Source: Burkholderia cepacia
GTDB lineage: Bacteria > Pseudomonadota > Gammaproteobacteria > Burkholderiales > Burkholderiaceae
Length of the DNA stretch: 64,000 nt
Reading direction: 5' to 3'
Assembly: GCF_029962485.1 (NCBI RefSeq)
Contig: NZ_CP073638.1
Location: 1 to 64,000, forward strand
Numbering within the stretch: position 1 is the stretch's first letter; each line of letters starts with the position of its first letter. A model generated the notes under the pieces. The model was given only the letters and a program-made list of their open reading frames with translations. It did no database searches and was not told the origin of the DNA. The position numbers were made by a program, and so were the translations under genes. Shown here piece by piece: positions 56,528 through 64,000 of this stretch.

Positions 56528-56943
56528 TCCTTGTCGATACGAATGTCATTTCCGAACCGCTGCGACGCGAGCCGAGCGCGGCCGTGATCGAGTGGCTCGA
56601 TGCCCAGAATGTCGAGACCCTGTTTCTGGCCGCGACCAGTCTCGCGGAAATGCGGTTGGGCGTGGCTGTATTGCCCGAAGGGCGCCGGCGAGAGTGGCTG
56701 CATCAGAGCATCGAGCAGCGCGTGCTGCCATTGTTTCGCGGCCGGATCCTGCCATTCGACGATGCTGCGAGCAAAGCGTATGCGAGCCTTCGTGCACGCG
56801 CACGTGCCGCGGGTGCCGCAATCGCGCCTTCCGATGGATTTATCGCCGGCACGGCCGAGGCGAACGGCCTGATCGTTGCCACGCGCGACGTCACGCCGTT
56901 CGAGGCGATGGGAATTCGCGTAATCGACCCGTGGGCGCGCTAG
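56524..56943 (+). CDS. FitB/VapC-type PIN-domain toxin
   Basis: 139-residue PIN-domain nuclease with the acidic active-site residues in ILVDTNVISEPL, SLAEMRLGV, PSDGFIAGTA and ATRDVTPF. It is coupled to its FitA-type antitoxin, forming a second type II toxin-antitoxin pair about 4.3 kb from the first. Confidence 0.9.
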   Translation: MILVDTNVISEPLRREPSAAVIEWLDAQNVETLFLAATSLAEMRLGVAVLPEGRRREWLHQSIEQRVLPLFRGRILPFDDAASKAYASLRARARAAGAAIAPSDGFIAGTAEANGLIVATRDVTPFEAMGIRVIDPWAR

Positions 56944-57079
56944 CGAGCGCGCGGCTGCTGCTCCCGCAGGCTGCGCCCCAATAGCAAAACGCGCCGTGCG
57001 ATGCGGCGCGTTCTGCTTCAGGCGAGCGCGCTCGCGAGCCTGAAACGATGGCAGGCGGGCGCGAGCTCCTGGATGCGGT

Positions 57080-58375
57080 TCAATCGACGCCGTGAAACAC
57101 CGCGTCTTCCGGCCCGAGGTAGGCCGGCGGGCGCCACGTCGCGTCGCGCATCGAATGCTGGACGAGATTCTCGACGCCGAGCAGTACCGCGAAGATCGCC
57201 ATCCGCACCGGAATGCCGTTGTCGGTTTGCCGGAAGATGGCAAGGCGCGGGTCGCGGTTCAGGTCGACCGACAGGTCGTTCGCGCCGGGCCGGCTGTCGC
57301 GCGGCAGCGGGTGCATGATCAGCGTGTCGGGCTTGCACACCGAGTCGACGAGCGCCTGGTTGATCTGGAAATCGGGCGTGTAGCCTTCGAACGACTCGTC
57401 GGTGAAGCGCTCCTTCTGGATCCGCGTCGCGTAGACGACGTCCGCGCCGCGCAGCCCGGCCGCGAGGTCGGTGGTCTGCTCGACCACATGGCCGTTCGTC
57501 GCGATCTGGTCGACGATGTAGGCCGGCATCTCGAGCGTCGGCGGCGACACGAGCGTGAACTTCAATCCGCGGTACAGCGCGAGCAGCTTGACCAGCGAAT
57601 GCACGGTGCGGCCGTACTTCAGGTCGCCGACCAGTGCGATGTGCGCGCCGTCGACGATCTTGCCGAGCCGCGAAAACTCGCGCTGGATCGTATAAAGATC
57701 GAGCAGCGCCTGGCTCGGGTGTTCGCCGGGGCCGTCGCCGCCGTTGATCACGGGCAGGTTGGTCGCGCGCGCGAACTCGGCCACCGAACCTTTCTCCGGG
57801 TGGCGGATCACGAGTGCATCGACGTAGCCGGCCATCACGCGGCTCGTGTCGTAGATCGATTCGCCCTTGGCCATCGACGAGAAGGTGAAGCCCGTCGTGT
57901 CGCACACCGAGCCGCCGAGCCGGCAGAAGGCCGCGCCGAACGATACGCGGGTGCGCGTGCTGGCCTCGAAGAACAGGTTGCCGAGCACTGCGCCTTCCAG
58001 CACGCGTGAAATCTTGTGGCGTCGCGCGATCGGCTGCATCACGTCGGCCACGCGGAACAGCGCCTCGACCGAATCACGCGAGAACTGGTCGACCGAGATC
58101 AATTGCGGCTTGCCTTCAAACAGGAACTGCTTCGAGAGCCCCTGTTTGTCTACGCTTTGCGTATAGTCCCCGCTATCCGGCGCCGGGCGCTCGACGATTT
58201 CCGACACGAAGCGCTCGACGATCTCGGGCATCCCGCGCGATTCCTGCGAGTCGTCGGGCAACAGCCAGGTATCCAGTGCGCGCCGGCTGACGCCGATGCG
58301 ATTGGCGAACGCTTCGCGGGTCATGTTGAGGCGGCGCATCGCGTCGCGGAGGAAGGCTTGCTGGGGAACGGTCAT
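57080..58375 (-). CDS. pyrB: aspartate carbamoyltransferase with N-terminal helix-turn-helix domain
   Basis: 431 residues, about 120 longer than a catalytic ATCase chain. Residues 1-60 form an XRE-like helix-turn-helix (MTREAFANRIGVSRRALDTW). A linker (about 60-80) leads into a complete ATCase: carbamoyl-phosphate motif FFEASTRTRVSFGAAF and aspartate-binding HPLPRDSRPGANDLS. No pyrI or pyrC lies beside it. A perfect palindrome 19 bp upstream of the start, with a weaker copy in the linker-coding region, suggests that the enzyme represses its own gene. GGAG precedes the ATG. Confidence 0.93.
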   Translation of the reverse strand: MTVPQQAFLRDAMRRLNMTREAFANRIGVSRRALDTWLLPDDSQESRGMPEIVERFVSEIVERPAPDSGDYTQSVDKQGLSKQFLFEGKPQLISVDQFSRDSVEALFRVADVMQPIARRHKISRVLEGAVLGNLFFEASTRTRVSFGAAFCRLGGSVCDTTGFTFSSMAKGESIYDTSRVMAGYVDALVIRHPEKGSVAEFARATNLPVINGGDGPGEHPSQALLDLYTIQREFSRLGKIVDGAHIALVGDLKYGRTVHSLVKLLALYRGLKFTLVSPPTLEMPAYIVDQIATNGHVVEQTTDLAAGLRGADVVYATRIQKERFTDESFEGYTPDFQINQALVDSVCKPDTLIMHPLPRDSRPGANDLSVDLNRDPRLAIFRQTDNGIPVRMAIFAVLLGVENLVQHSMRDATWRPPAYLGPEDAVFHGVD

Positions 58376-58393
58376 CGGCGGCTCCTGACGGAA

Positions 58394-58414
58394 AATATAC
58401 GCGGTGCGTATATT
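58394..58414. promoter_or_regulatory. 21-bp palindromic operator upstream of pyrB
   Basis: AATATACGC-GGT-GCGTATATT, perfect 9-bp arms with a 3-bp centre, 19 bp before the pyrB ATG, where it would overlap the transcription start. A second site with the same core (TACGC-TTT-GCGTA) lies at 58151-58163 inside pyrB, about 247 bp away. Confidence 0.7.
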
Positions 58415-58609
58415 AGTTCCTGGCACAATGAAGTCAAGGAAAATCTGCTCGAACGGGCTGTGTGGCGCGTGTCACACGTGGTGGCGTCGTACTGGCGCGC
58501 CGCGTTCGTCTCCGTATAATCAGATCAGGCCCCGTGCCCGGCATCTTGCCGGGCGCCATGCCGCAAACAATTCGCCCGGTCGGGCTTGCTGATTCGAAGG
58601 AGAATGAGA

Positions 58610-58744
58610 ATGACGCGTACGATTGCTGCAATGCTGCTGGTGGTGACCGCCGCGCTCGCCGGTTGCAACACGGTCGCCGGCATGGGCCAGGACATTTCGA
58701 AGGGTGGCCAGGCGATCAGCGATACGGCTGAAAAGGCCAAGTAA
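58610..58744 (+). CDS. entericidin-like small lipoprotein
   Basis: 44-residue lipoprotein: signal with lipobox (LAGC, Cys at about 19), then NTVAGMGQDISKGGQAISD, the EcnA/EcnB pattern. AAGGAG lies upstream. Entericidins are small membrane lipoproteins expressed in stationary phase; ECF- or sigma-S-dependent control is usual, but no promoter is identified here. Confidence 0.9.
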   Translation: MTRTIAAMLLVVTAALAGCNTVAGMGQDISKGGQAISDTAEKAK

Positions 58745-58766
58745 GCCGACCGGTTCCGGAATGCAG

Positions 58767-58815
58767 AAGGCGCCGGGCCGTCCCGCGATTGCGGGGCGGC
58801 CCGGCGCCTTTTTTT
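58767..58815 (+). terminator. strong terminator after the entericidin gene
   Basis: A long stem (AAGGCGCCGGGCCG with CGGCCCGGCGCCTT) around an internal CCCGC/GCGGG-containing loop, followed by a run of seven T residues. Highly convincing rho-independent terminator. Confidence 0.92.
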
Positions 58816-58839
58816 CGGCCGGTGCCGACGCTCGCGGCG

Positions 58840-59388
58840 TCAGGCGTGTTCGACGAACGCGTAGCGGCCTTCGACCTTGCGCGGCGTGAACCAGCCGTAG
58901 TCGGGGAACATCCGGTTGCGCACGTACCAGACGTAGCCCACCAGCAGGGCTGTAATCAGGAGACTCGGCAGCGCGGTCGACGGATCGCGTCCGAGCTCGG
59001 CGATGGTCTTCGGCAACTGCAGCAGCGACAGCAGGATGAACGCGTGATAGGCACCGACGCGATGGGTCGCGAAGCCCCAGATGAACAGCAGCGACAGCGG
59101 CACGGTCAACGCCAGGAACACGGCTACGAGGCCCGTGCCGGCGCCGCTTGCGAAGAAGTAATACGCGAGCATGAGGCTGATCGCCAGTTGGGCGATACCG
59201 AGCGCGATCAGGATCCGGACGTGCACCTTGTTCTTGCGGCAGCGCTCGGGGTCGGGGCGCGATGCGATCAGGTGCGCGAGCACGCGATCCTTGAGCCCCT
59301 GTCCGGACAGTTCGGCCAGTGCGTCGGCCTTCCTCGTTCCCGCGGAGAGCAGCACCGCGATTCTTGTTTTGGCTTCCTTCCTGTTCAT
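58840..59388 (-). CDS. multi-pass membrane protein of unknown function
   Basis: 182 residues. An N-terminal soluble part (KEAKTRIAVLLSAGTRKADALAELSGQG, about 1-50) precedes four hydrophobic segments (about 57-80, 85-107, 112-130, 138-155). The C-terminus is YGWFTPRKVEGRYAF. No family recognised. Possibly a small integral membrane protein of the stress or envelope type. Confidence 0.65.
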   Translation of the reverse strand: MNRKEAKTRIAVLLSAGTRKADALAELSGQGLKDRVLAHLIASRPDPERCRKNKVHVRILIALGIAQLAISLMLAYYFFASGAGTGLVAVFLALTVPLSLLFIWGFATHRVGAYHAFILLSLLQLPKTIAELGRDPSTALPSLLITALLVGYVWYVRNRMFPDYGWFTPRKVEGRYAFVEHA

Positions 59389-59572
59389 TGCGTGGCGGAT
59401 TGTTGTTCGATGGTTGTCAAAGGTCCGGCCACGCGAATATTGCATCTTGCGGAGTGGTGCGCAATCGATTTGCGGTACACGGACACATTCCTACAGTCGC
59501 CGGGCGCGCGGGCCAGGGGCCATGTGAAGGGAGGAAGTGGCTGTCGTTGCCGCAATCCCGCGACGACCGCGG

Positions 59573-60514
59573 TCAGTCGGCGGCGGTTTGCGCGGGGCTG
59601 GCCGGCCGGGCGTCGTGCGTGTCGGCGAGCCGCTCGCGCCGCCGCGTCGCGCCGACGAGCATGCCTGCAACGACGAGCGCGATGCCGGCGACTCGCGTGA
59701 CGTTCAGCGTTTCACCGAACAGCGCGACCGCGAACAGCACGGCCGAGACCGGCGCGACCGCCGTGAACAGCGCAGCCTCGGTTCCGCTGGTGCGCGCCGA
59801 ACCGGCGTACCAGCACAGGTAGCCGAGCACGGTCGGCACCAGCGCGTAGTAGGCGATTGCCGACACGGCGCCGACGGTCCAGCCGTCTGCGACCGCGCGC
59901 CATTCGAATACCGCCGGCACGAGCGCGAGCGCGAAACCAAGGCCCGACATCGCGGTGGACAGCACGAGCGGCGGCAGCGGCGCGGCAAGCCGCCGGTTGA
60001 GCAGGATGAATACGGCTTCGCAGGCGACCGCGGCCAGCACCAGTGCATCGCCGGCCAGCGTCTGGAGCGACGGCATCGCGTGGCCGGGGGCGAACGTGAC
60101 GAACAACACGCCGGCCGTGGCGAGCGCGGCGGCTACCCAGTCGCGCGGCGTCTGCCGCTCGCGCAGCACGATGGCCGCGATCAGCGTCGACATGGCCGGC
60201 AGCGTGCCGAGCATCACGCCTGCATCGAGCGGCGACGACAGCTTCGTGCCGTTGATCAGCAGCACCGTATAACCGACGCCGCCTGCCGCGGCCTGGATGA
60301 CGAGCAGGACGGCGTCGCGCGCGGAAACGCGCGGCCAGCGCATCCGTTGTGCGCGCATCAGTGCGAACAGCAGCGGCGTCGCAATCAGGAAGCGCAGCGC
60401 GGTGGCCGCGAACGGCGGCAGGCCGCCGGCCGCGAGACGGCTCGCGATGACGGTACTGCCGACGCCCGCCATCGCGGCGGCGAGATAGAGATAGCCAATC
60501 AGTCGGGTCTTCAT
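59573..60514 (-). CDS. EamA-family (DMT) exporter
   Basis: 313 residues with about ten hydrophobic segments in two EamA halves (GVGSTVIASRLAAGG at the start; PLDAGVMLGTLPAMS; ALVPTVLGYLCWYAG in the second half). Members export amino acids or other metabolites. A divergent-style AraC regulator lies upstream on the same strand, 174 bp away. Confidence 0.9.
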   Translation of the reverse strand: MKTRLIGYLYLAAAMAGVGSTVIASRLAAGGLPPFAATALRFLIATPLLFALMRAQRMRWPRVSARDAVLLVIQAAAGGVGYTVLLINGTKLSSPLDAGVMLGTLPAMSTLIAAIVLRERQTPRDWVAAALATAGVLFVTFAPGHAMPSLQTLAGDALVLAAVACEAVFILLNRRLAAPLPPLVLSTAMSGLGFALALVPAVFEWRAVADGWTVGAVSAIAYYALVPTVLGYLCWYAGSARTSGTEAALFTAVAPVSAVLFAVALFGETLNVTRVAGIALVVAGMLVGATRRRERLADTHDARPASPAQTAAD

Positions 60515-60688
60515 GCACCGCATCGTCGCGTACGGCGGCAACGTGCGTCTTGAACGAAATTGCAGCGGGGCAGGCGCGTTGAACGCGGTGCGTGTGCTTG
60601 GCGGTATGGGGAAGGGTTGCCGTCGCCGTGGCAGCCAGCGCCGAATGCGGTGTGGCCGGCGGCCCGTTGCGCCGGGAGAGCGGTGGCG

Positions 60689-61483
60689 TCAGACCGCCTG
60701 CGCAAACCGCCCCGGCGTGATCCCGAACTGGCGTGCGAACGCACGCGTCAGGTGGCTCTGATCGGCAAAACCGGCTTCGGACGCGGCATCCGCGATCGGC
60801 ATTCCGCTGGCGAGCAGCGCACGCGCCAGCCGCGCGCGCGACTGGATCAGGTACGCATGCGGCGTGATGCCAAGCTCGCGCGCGAAGCCGCGCAGCAGCT
60901 GGAAGCGGCTCACGCCGCTCAGGCCGGCCAGTTCGGCGAGCGAAACGGGGGCGGCCGGCGCCGCGTCGAGCCGCTCCCGGGCGACGCGGATCGCCGGCGC
61001 GACGCCGGCCGCAGGCAGCGTGCGGTTCGCATGCCGGGCGAGCAACCCGGCGACGAGCATCACGAGTGCCTCGTCGCGGGCGAGCGGCCTGGATTCTCCC
61101 GCGACGATGCGAGCATGCAGCCGGCCGACGGCGGCTGCGAGCCGCGCGTCGCGCACGGCCGGGTGCACCAGCTCGACGCCGCCGAGGCCTTCTTCCGCCG
61201 CGACGCCCGCGACCAGCGCCGGTGCGAGGTACAGCATCCGCCAGCGCCGGCCCGTGCCGCCATCGATCGGCGAGCCGTCGTGCACTTCGCCCGGGTTGAC
61301 CATGATCGCGTCGCCGGCCAGCGCGTCGACCTGCCCGCGGCCGCTCCACGACCGGTGCGCACCGCTGACAATCACGCCGACCCCGAATTCGTCGTGCGCG
61401 TGGCGCGGGAACGCGCGGTCGGATTCGAGGCTGATCGCCTCGATGCCTTCGCCGGTGCGTCGGTAGTGGGTGACACGGTGCAT
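60689..61483 (-). CDS. AraC-family regulator with N-terminal cupin
   Basis: 264 residues: cupin-like sensor (FPRHAHDEFGVGVIVSGAHRS, NPGEVHDG) and C-terminal AraC domain (LAELAGLSGVSRFQLLRGFA, ASEAGFADQSHLTRAFARQFG). AGGAG lies 5 nt before the ATG at 61483. This type (AraC plus EamA or LysE exporter) is common, and it is likely to control the EamA gene downstream. Confidence 0.88.
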   Translation of the reverse strand: MHRVTHYRRTGEGIEAISLESDRAFPRHAHDEFGVGVIVSGAHRSWSGRGQVDALAGDAIMVNPGEVHDGSPIDGGTGRRWRMLYLAPALVAGVAAEEGLGGVELVHPAVRDARLAAAVGRLHARIVAGESRPLARDEALVMLVAGLLARHANRTLPAAGVAPAIRVARERLDAAPAAPVSLAELAGLSGVSRFQLLRGFARELGITPHAYLIQSRARLARALLASGMPIADAASEAGFADQSHLTRAFARQFGITPGRFAQAV

Positions 61484-61653
61484 GTGCGCTCCTCGCGCCG
61501 GTCGCGGCGCGGATGACGTGCACTTTAGCGCGTTCCGGCGCCGCGCGCCCTTCATCCTTTTGGCGGATACCGCGCGACGCGCGCAGCCCGCACCATGTGC
61601 ACATCGGCAGCGTACACGGCCCGCCGGGCCTGAAGCTGCGCGGGAGACGGCAG

Positions 61654-62487
61654 GTGGAACGACAGGATCCGGTATTCATTCAGGTTGGCGCGCTCGCGGA
61701 CGGCTTCGCGCCGGAAGCGAACATCCTCGCGTCCGTCGACGCGCTCGCCGGGCGAACGCTCGCACTCGGCGACGCATCGGGCGCATGGCGCGTCTATTCG
61801 TTCGAGCCGGGCGCGTTGCAGTGGCGTGACGCGGCGACCGGCACGGGCGGCCGCGAGCCGTGTCGCGTGACGCGGCTGCGCGACGGGCTGTACTTCGTCG
61901 ACTACATCGACACGGCGGCCCGCGCGACGTCGGCCAGTCTCGTGATCGATCTCGACAATGGCGTCTGGACGTCGGTCGTCGGCGTGCTGCCGACCGAAGC
62001 CGACACGCGCATCGACGCCTTCACGCGCGTCGCACGCGGGCTGCCGCTGACGGGTGTCGACGCGCAATTCCGGCACGGCACGCTCGGTGGTCACGCGCAG
62101 CCGGGGCCGCTGCACGCGCCCACGCGCGAGCTGATCGGCAAGCGGACGATGTACCGTTACAGCCCGACCGAATGCTACGAGCACATCTACCTGAACGAGA
62201 ACTTCTACGCGTGGCAGTGCCTGCAGGGCGTCGAAGGCGGGCTGGCCGATGTCGACCGTTGCCATTACTTCAGGATCGCCGACGAACTGTATCTGTTCGT
62301 GTGGCGCGAAAAGGTGGTACCGACGCTGGGCGTCGTCCTGATCGACCTCGCGCAGCGCAAGACCGACGGCAAGATCTTCGGTTATCAGGGCGGCGATTTC
62401 GGGTCGCTGTCGAACTTCCAGATCGGCGCTTACGCGCAGGTGCTGAACGAAACCGTGCATCCGCTCGGTGGTGAGGCGCAGCGATGA
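61654..62487 (+). CDS. MoaF-like protein
   Basis: 277 residues from a GTG preceded by GGGAG. Sequence pattern of MoaF, a two-domain lipocalin-like protein (YSFEPGALQWRDA; MYRYSPTECYEHIYLNENF; TLGVVLIDLAQRKTDGKIFGYQ cited in parts). MoaF is known from the Klebsiella monoamine oxidase regulon, where its role is unclear. The overlap with the next SDR gene (ATGA) shows an operon. Confidence 0.78.
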   Translation: MERQDPVFIQVGALADGFAPEANILASVDALAGRTLALGDASGAWRVYSFEPGALQWRDAATGTGGREPCRVTRLRDGLYFVDYIDTAARATSASLVIDLDNGVWTSVVGVLPTEADTRIDAFTRVARGLPLTGVDAQFRHGTLGGHAQPGPLHAPTRELIGKRTMYRYSPTECYEHIYLNENFYAWQCLQGVEGGLADVDRCHYFRIADELYLFVWREKVVPTLGVVLIDLAQRKTDGKIFGYQGGDFGSLSNFQIGAYAQVLNETVHPLGGEAQR

Positions 62488-63293
62488 ATGCCGTGCTGGG
62501 CAGCGGCCGCGTGCGTGCGGATTTCAGCGGGCGGGTCGTGCTCGTCACGGGCGCCGCGCAGGGGATCGGCGCGGCGATCGCACGCCGTTTCGCGGAATCC
62601 GACGCGTTCGTCGCGATCGCCGACCTGAACGGCGACGCGGCGGCTGCGCAGGCCGATGCGCTGGCCAGTGCGGGCGGCGATGCGCGCGCCTACCGGGTCG
62701 ACGCAGCCAGTCGCGACGAACTGGGGGTACTCGTCGCGGCAGTCGAGCGCGACGGCGGCCGGCTCGACGTCGTCATTCATAACGCCGCGTATTTTCCGCT
62801 GACGCCGTTCGCGCAGATCGACGAGCCGACGCTCGAACGAACGCTGTCGGTCAACCTGTCGGCGTTGTTCTGGCTCGCGCAGGCCGCATTGCCGGCATTC
62901 GAGCGTGCGGGGGCCGGGCGGCTGCTCGTCACGTCGTCGGTGACGGGGCCGCGCGTCGTCTATCCGGGGCTCGCGCATTACGCGGCGTCGAAGGCCGGCG
63001 TGAACGGCTTTATTCGCGCGGCGGCGCTGGAACTCGCGCGTCGCAACGTGACGGTCAACGGCGTCGAGCCGGGGATGATCCGTACGCCGGCGGCCGGCAA
63101 TCTCGGCGACGCGTCGGTCGCGGCGCAGATCGCACGCGACATTCCGCTCGCGCGGATGGGCGAGCCGGAGGACATCGCGAACGCAATGCTGTTTCTCGCA
63201 TCGGCCGATGCGGCGTACATCACGGGGCAGACGATCGTCGTCGACGGCGGCGCGACCTTGCCGGAGAGCGGTGCAGTGCTGGGAGACGGGTAA
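62484..63293 (+). CDS. short-chain dehydrogenase/reductase
   Basis: 269-residue SDR with VLVTGAAQGIGAAIARRF, HNAAYFP, the catalytic Ser (VTSSVTGPR) and YAASKAGVNG, then the C-terminal YITGQTIVVDGGATLP. NAD- or NADP-dependent oxidation of an alcohol; substrate unknown. Coupled to the MoaF-like gene. Confidence 0.88.
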   Translation: MNAVLGSGRVRADFSGRVVLVTGAAQGIGAAIARRFAESDAFVAIADLNGDAAAAQADALASAGGDARAYRVDAASRDELGVLVAAVERDGGRLDVVIHNAAYFPLTPFAQIDEPTLERTLSVNLSALFWLAQAALPAFERAGAGRLLVTSSVTGPRVVYPGLAHYAASKAGVNGFIRAAALELARRNVTVNGVEPGMIRTPAAGNLGDASVAAQIARDIPLARMGEPEDIANAMLFLASADAAYITGQTIVVDGGATLPESGAVLGDG

Positions 63294-63387
63294 CGGTGGC
63301 GCGAGCCGGCGTGAGCAGCCGCTGCGGCAACGGCGCGGCCGGCTTTGCGCGGTGAGCCGCGCCAAGCCGGCGCGCGCGTCGCGTCGA

Positions 63388-64000
63388 TTACAGCCAGCCG
63401 TTGCGGATGAATTCGACGATCGAATATTGGCGATTCTCGAGATCGTGCTGCCGGACGGCTTCGACGATGCGCGATACGCCATCCGCATAGGGCGTCGCGC
63501 CGTACACGCGCGACTCGAACTGCAGGCTGCATGCGCCGTCGTCGATGCGGATCCGGTGCACCGCATGGCGGCCGAGCTGATCGTCGGGGATGCCGAATTC
63601 GCTGCGCTGCACGTCGGGGTCGCGCACGGAGCGGATGTCCTCCGGCCGCACGCCGAGCGACTGGCCAATGCCGACGGCCGTGCCGGGCACGGACGTCTTG
63701 CCGGCCTGATGCGACTCGGTCAGGCTGATTTCGCAATCGCGAAACAGGTGGCCGCTGGTTTCCAGCATGCTCATGAACTTGAGCATCAGGATGTTCGTGT
63801 TCGGACAGAGCACGACCGGGAAATCGTGCGACGCGGTTTCGAGGTCGGAGCCGGTGGACAACTCGATGAGTGGCGACGCGGTGGCCTGGCAGAACGCAAT
63901 CGCGGCGGGGAGTTCGCGGCCGGAACCGGCGTGCACGACGATCGATCGGGCGTCGATACGTCGCGCGTCGCTACGTCGGGCGTCGATACGTCGCGCGTCG
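63388..64000 (-). CDS. dihydrodipicolinate reductase-like (DapB-like) protein, cut by window edge
   Basis: C-terminal part of a reductase whose start lies beyond the window. It reads IVVHAGSGREL, LIELSTGSDLE, CPNTNILML, then SHQAGKTSVPGTA, comparable to the H-x-K-x-x-x-PSGTA region of DapB, and ends in RQYSIVEFIRNGWL. The true substrate is probably not dihydrodipicolinate, because housekeeping DapB differs. It is convergent with the SDR gene. Confidence 0.7.
   Translation of the reverse strand, partial: DARRIDARRSDARRIDARSIVVHAGSGRELPAAIAFCQATASPLIELSTGSDLETASHDFPVVLCPNTNILMLKFMSMLETSGHLFRDCEISLTESHQAGKTSVPGTAVGIGQSLGVRPEDIRSVRDPDVQRSEFGIPDDQLGRHAVHRIRIDDGACSLQFESRVYGATPYADGVSRIVEAVRQHDLENRQYSIVEFIRNGWL
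63937..64000 (-). repeat. 15-bp tandem repeats inside the DapB-like gene
   Basis: Four copies of a 15-bp unit (CGACGCGCGACGTAT and variants), alternating between two versions, reach the window end. In frame they code DARRI/DARRS repeats just before the conserved VVHAGSGREL. The copy number beyond the edge is unknown. Confidence 0.8.

Overview
The window is high-GC, gene-dense DNA of the type found in Burkholderia, most likely a Burkholderia cepacia complex species and probably a secondary replicon. The assignment rests on protein character and on the accessory content: a type III secretion cluster, a piuA/piuC-like iron locus and many AraC regulators. There is no rRNA, tRNA, insertion sequence or CRISPR array.

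Layout. (1) 1-17.8 kb: a type III secretion system (T3SS). A tightly overlapping rightward operon sctV-S-C-D-small ORF-I-J-K-L-N-O-T-U ends at a strong terminator. An asnB-type asparagine synthase follows, then a leftward sctQ-sctR-lytic transglycosylase unit. The export-switch protein SctU lacks the normally invariant NPTH self-cleavage motif, and no ruler (SctP) or translocator gene is visible. (2) 18.2-22.7 kb: an orphan OmpR-type DNA-binding protein with a palindromic TTACG site array upstream, then a two-subunit molybdenum hydroxylase (iorAB-like) and an AraC regulator. (3) 22.7-36.4 kb: the most unusual part. A leftward operon (UDP-glucuronate decarboxylase, galE, ugd, and a cellulose-synthase-like enzyme fused to a GH26-like glycosidase) and a rightward set of five signal-peptide-bearing proteins (Gly/Ser/Asn-rich, Ala/Pro-rich) diverge from a region of about 0.83 kb. 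Each side has a near-perfect sigma-54 promoter. Each promoter is followed at the same distance by an 86-nt leader that begins a short ORF with a conserved peptide. A VpsR-like enhancer-binding protein with an intact GAFTGA loop closes the rightward set. I read this as one exopolysaccharide plus secreted-matrix-protein system under RpoN control. (4) 36.4-42.6 kb: a Cys-rich membrane protein, a NarL-type regulator behind a 13-bp inverted repeat, a chemoreceptor, a ketopantoate-reductase-family protein and an AraC regulator. (5) 42.7-49.7 kb: a sugar or polyol ABC uptake and catabolism operon whose binding-protein gene carries a +1 frameshift. (6) 49.7-58.8 kb: a MobA-like protein, a VanX-like peptidase, VapBC-type and FitAB-type toxin-antitoxin pairs, a TonB receptor/Sel1/PiuC iron locus, and an aspartate carbamoyltransferase with an N-terminal helix-turn-helix next to a matching palindromic operator. 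(7) 58.8-64 kb: a small membrane protein, an EamA exporter with an AraC regulator, and a MoaF-like/SDR/DapB-like group cut by the window edge.

All assignments come from reading the sequence; no database search was run. Coordinates of starts were chosen from ribosome-binding sites, overlaps and family length where possible.
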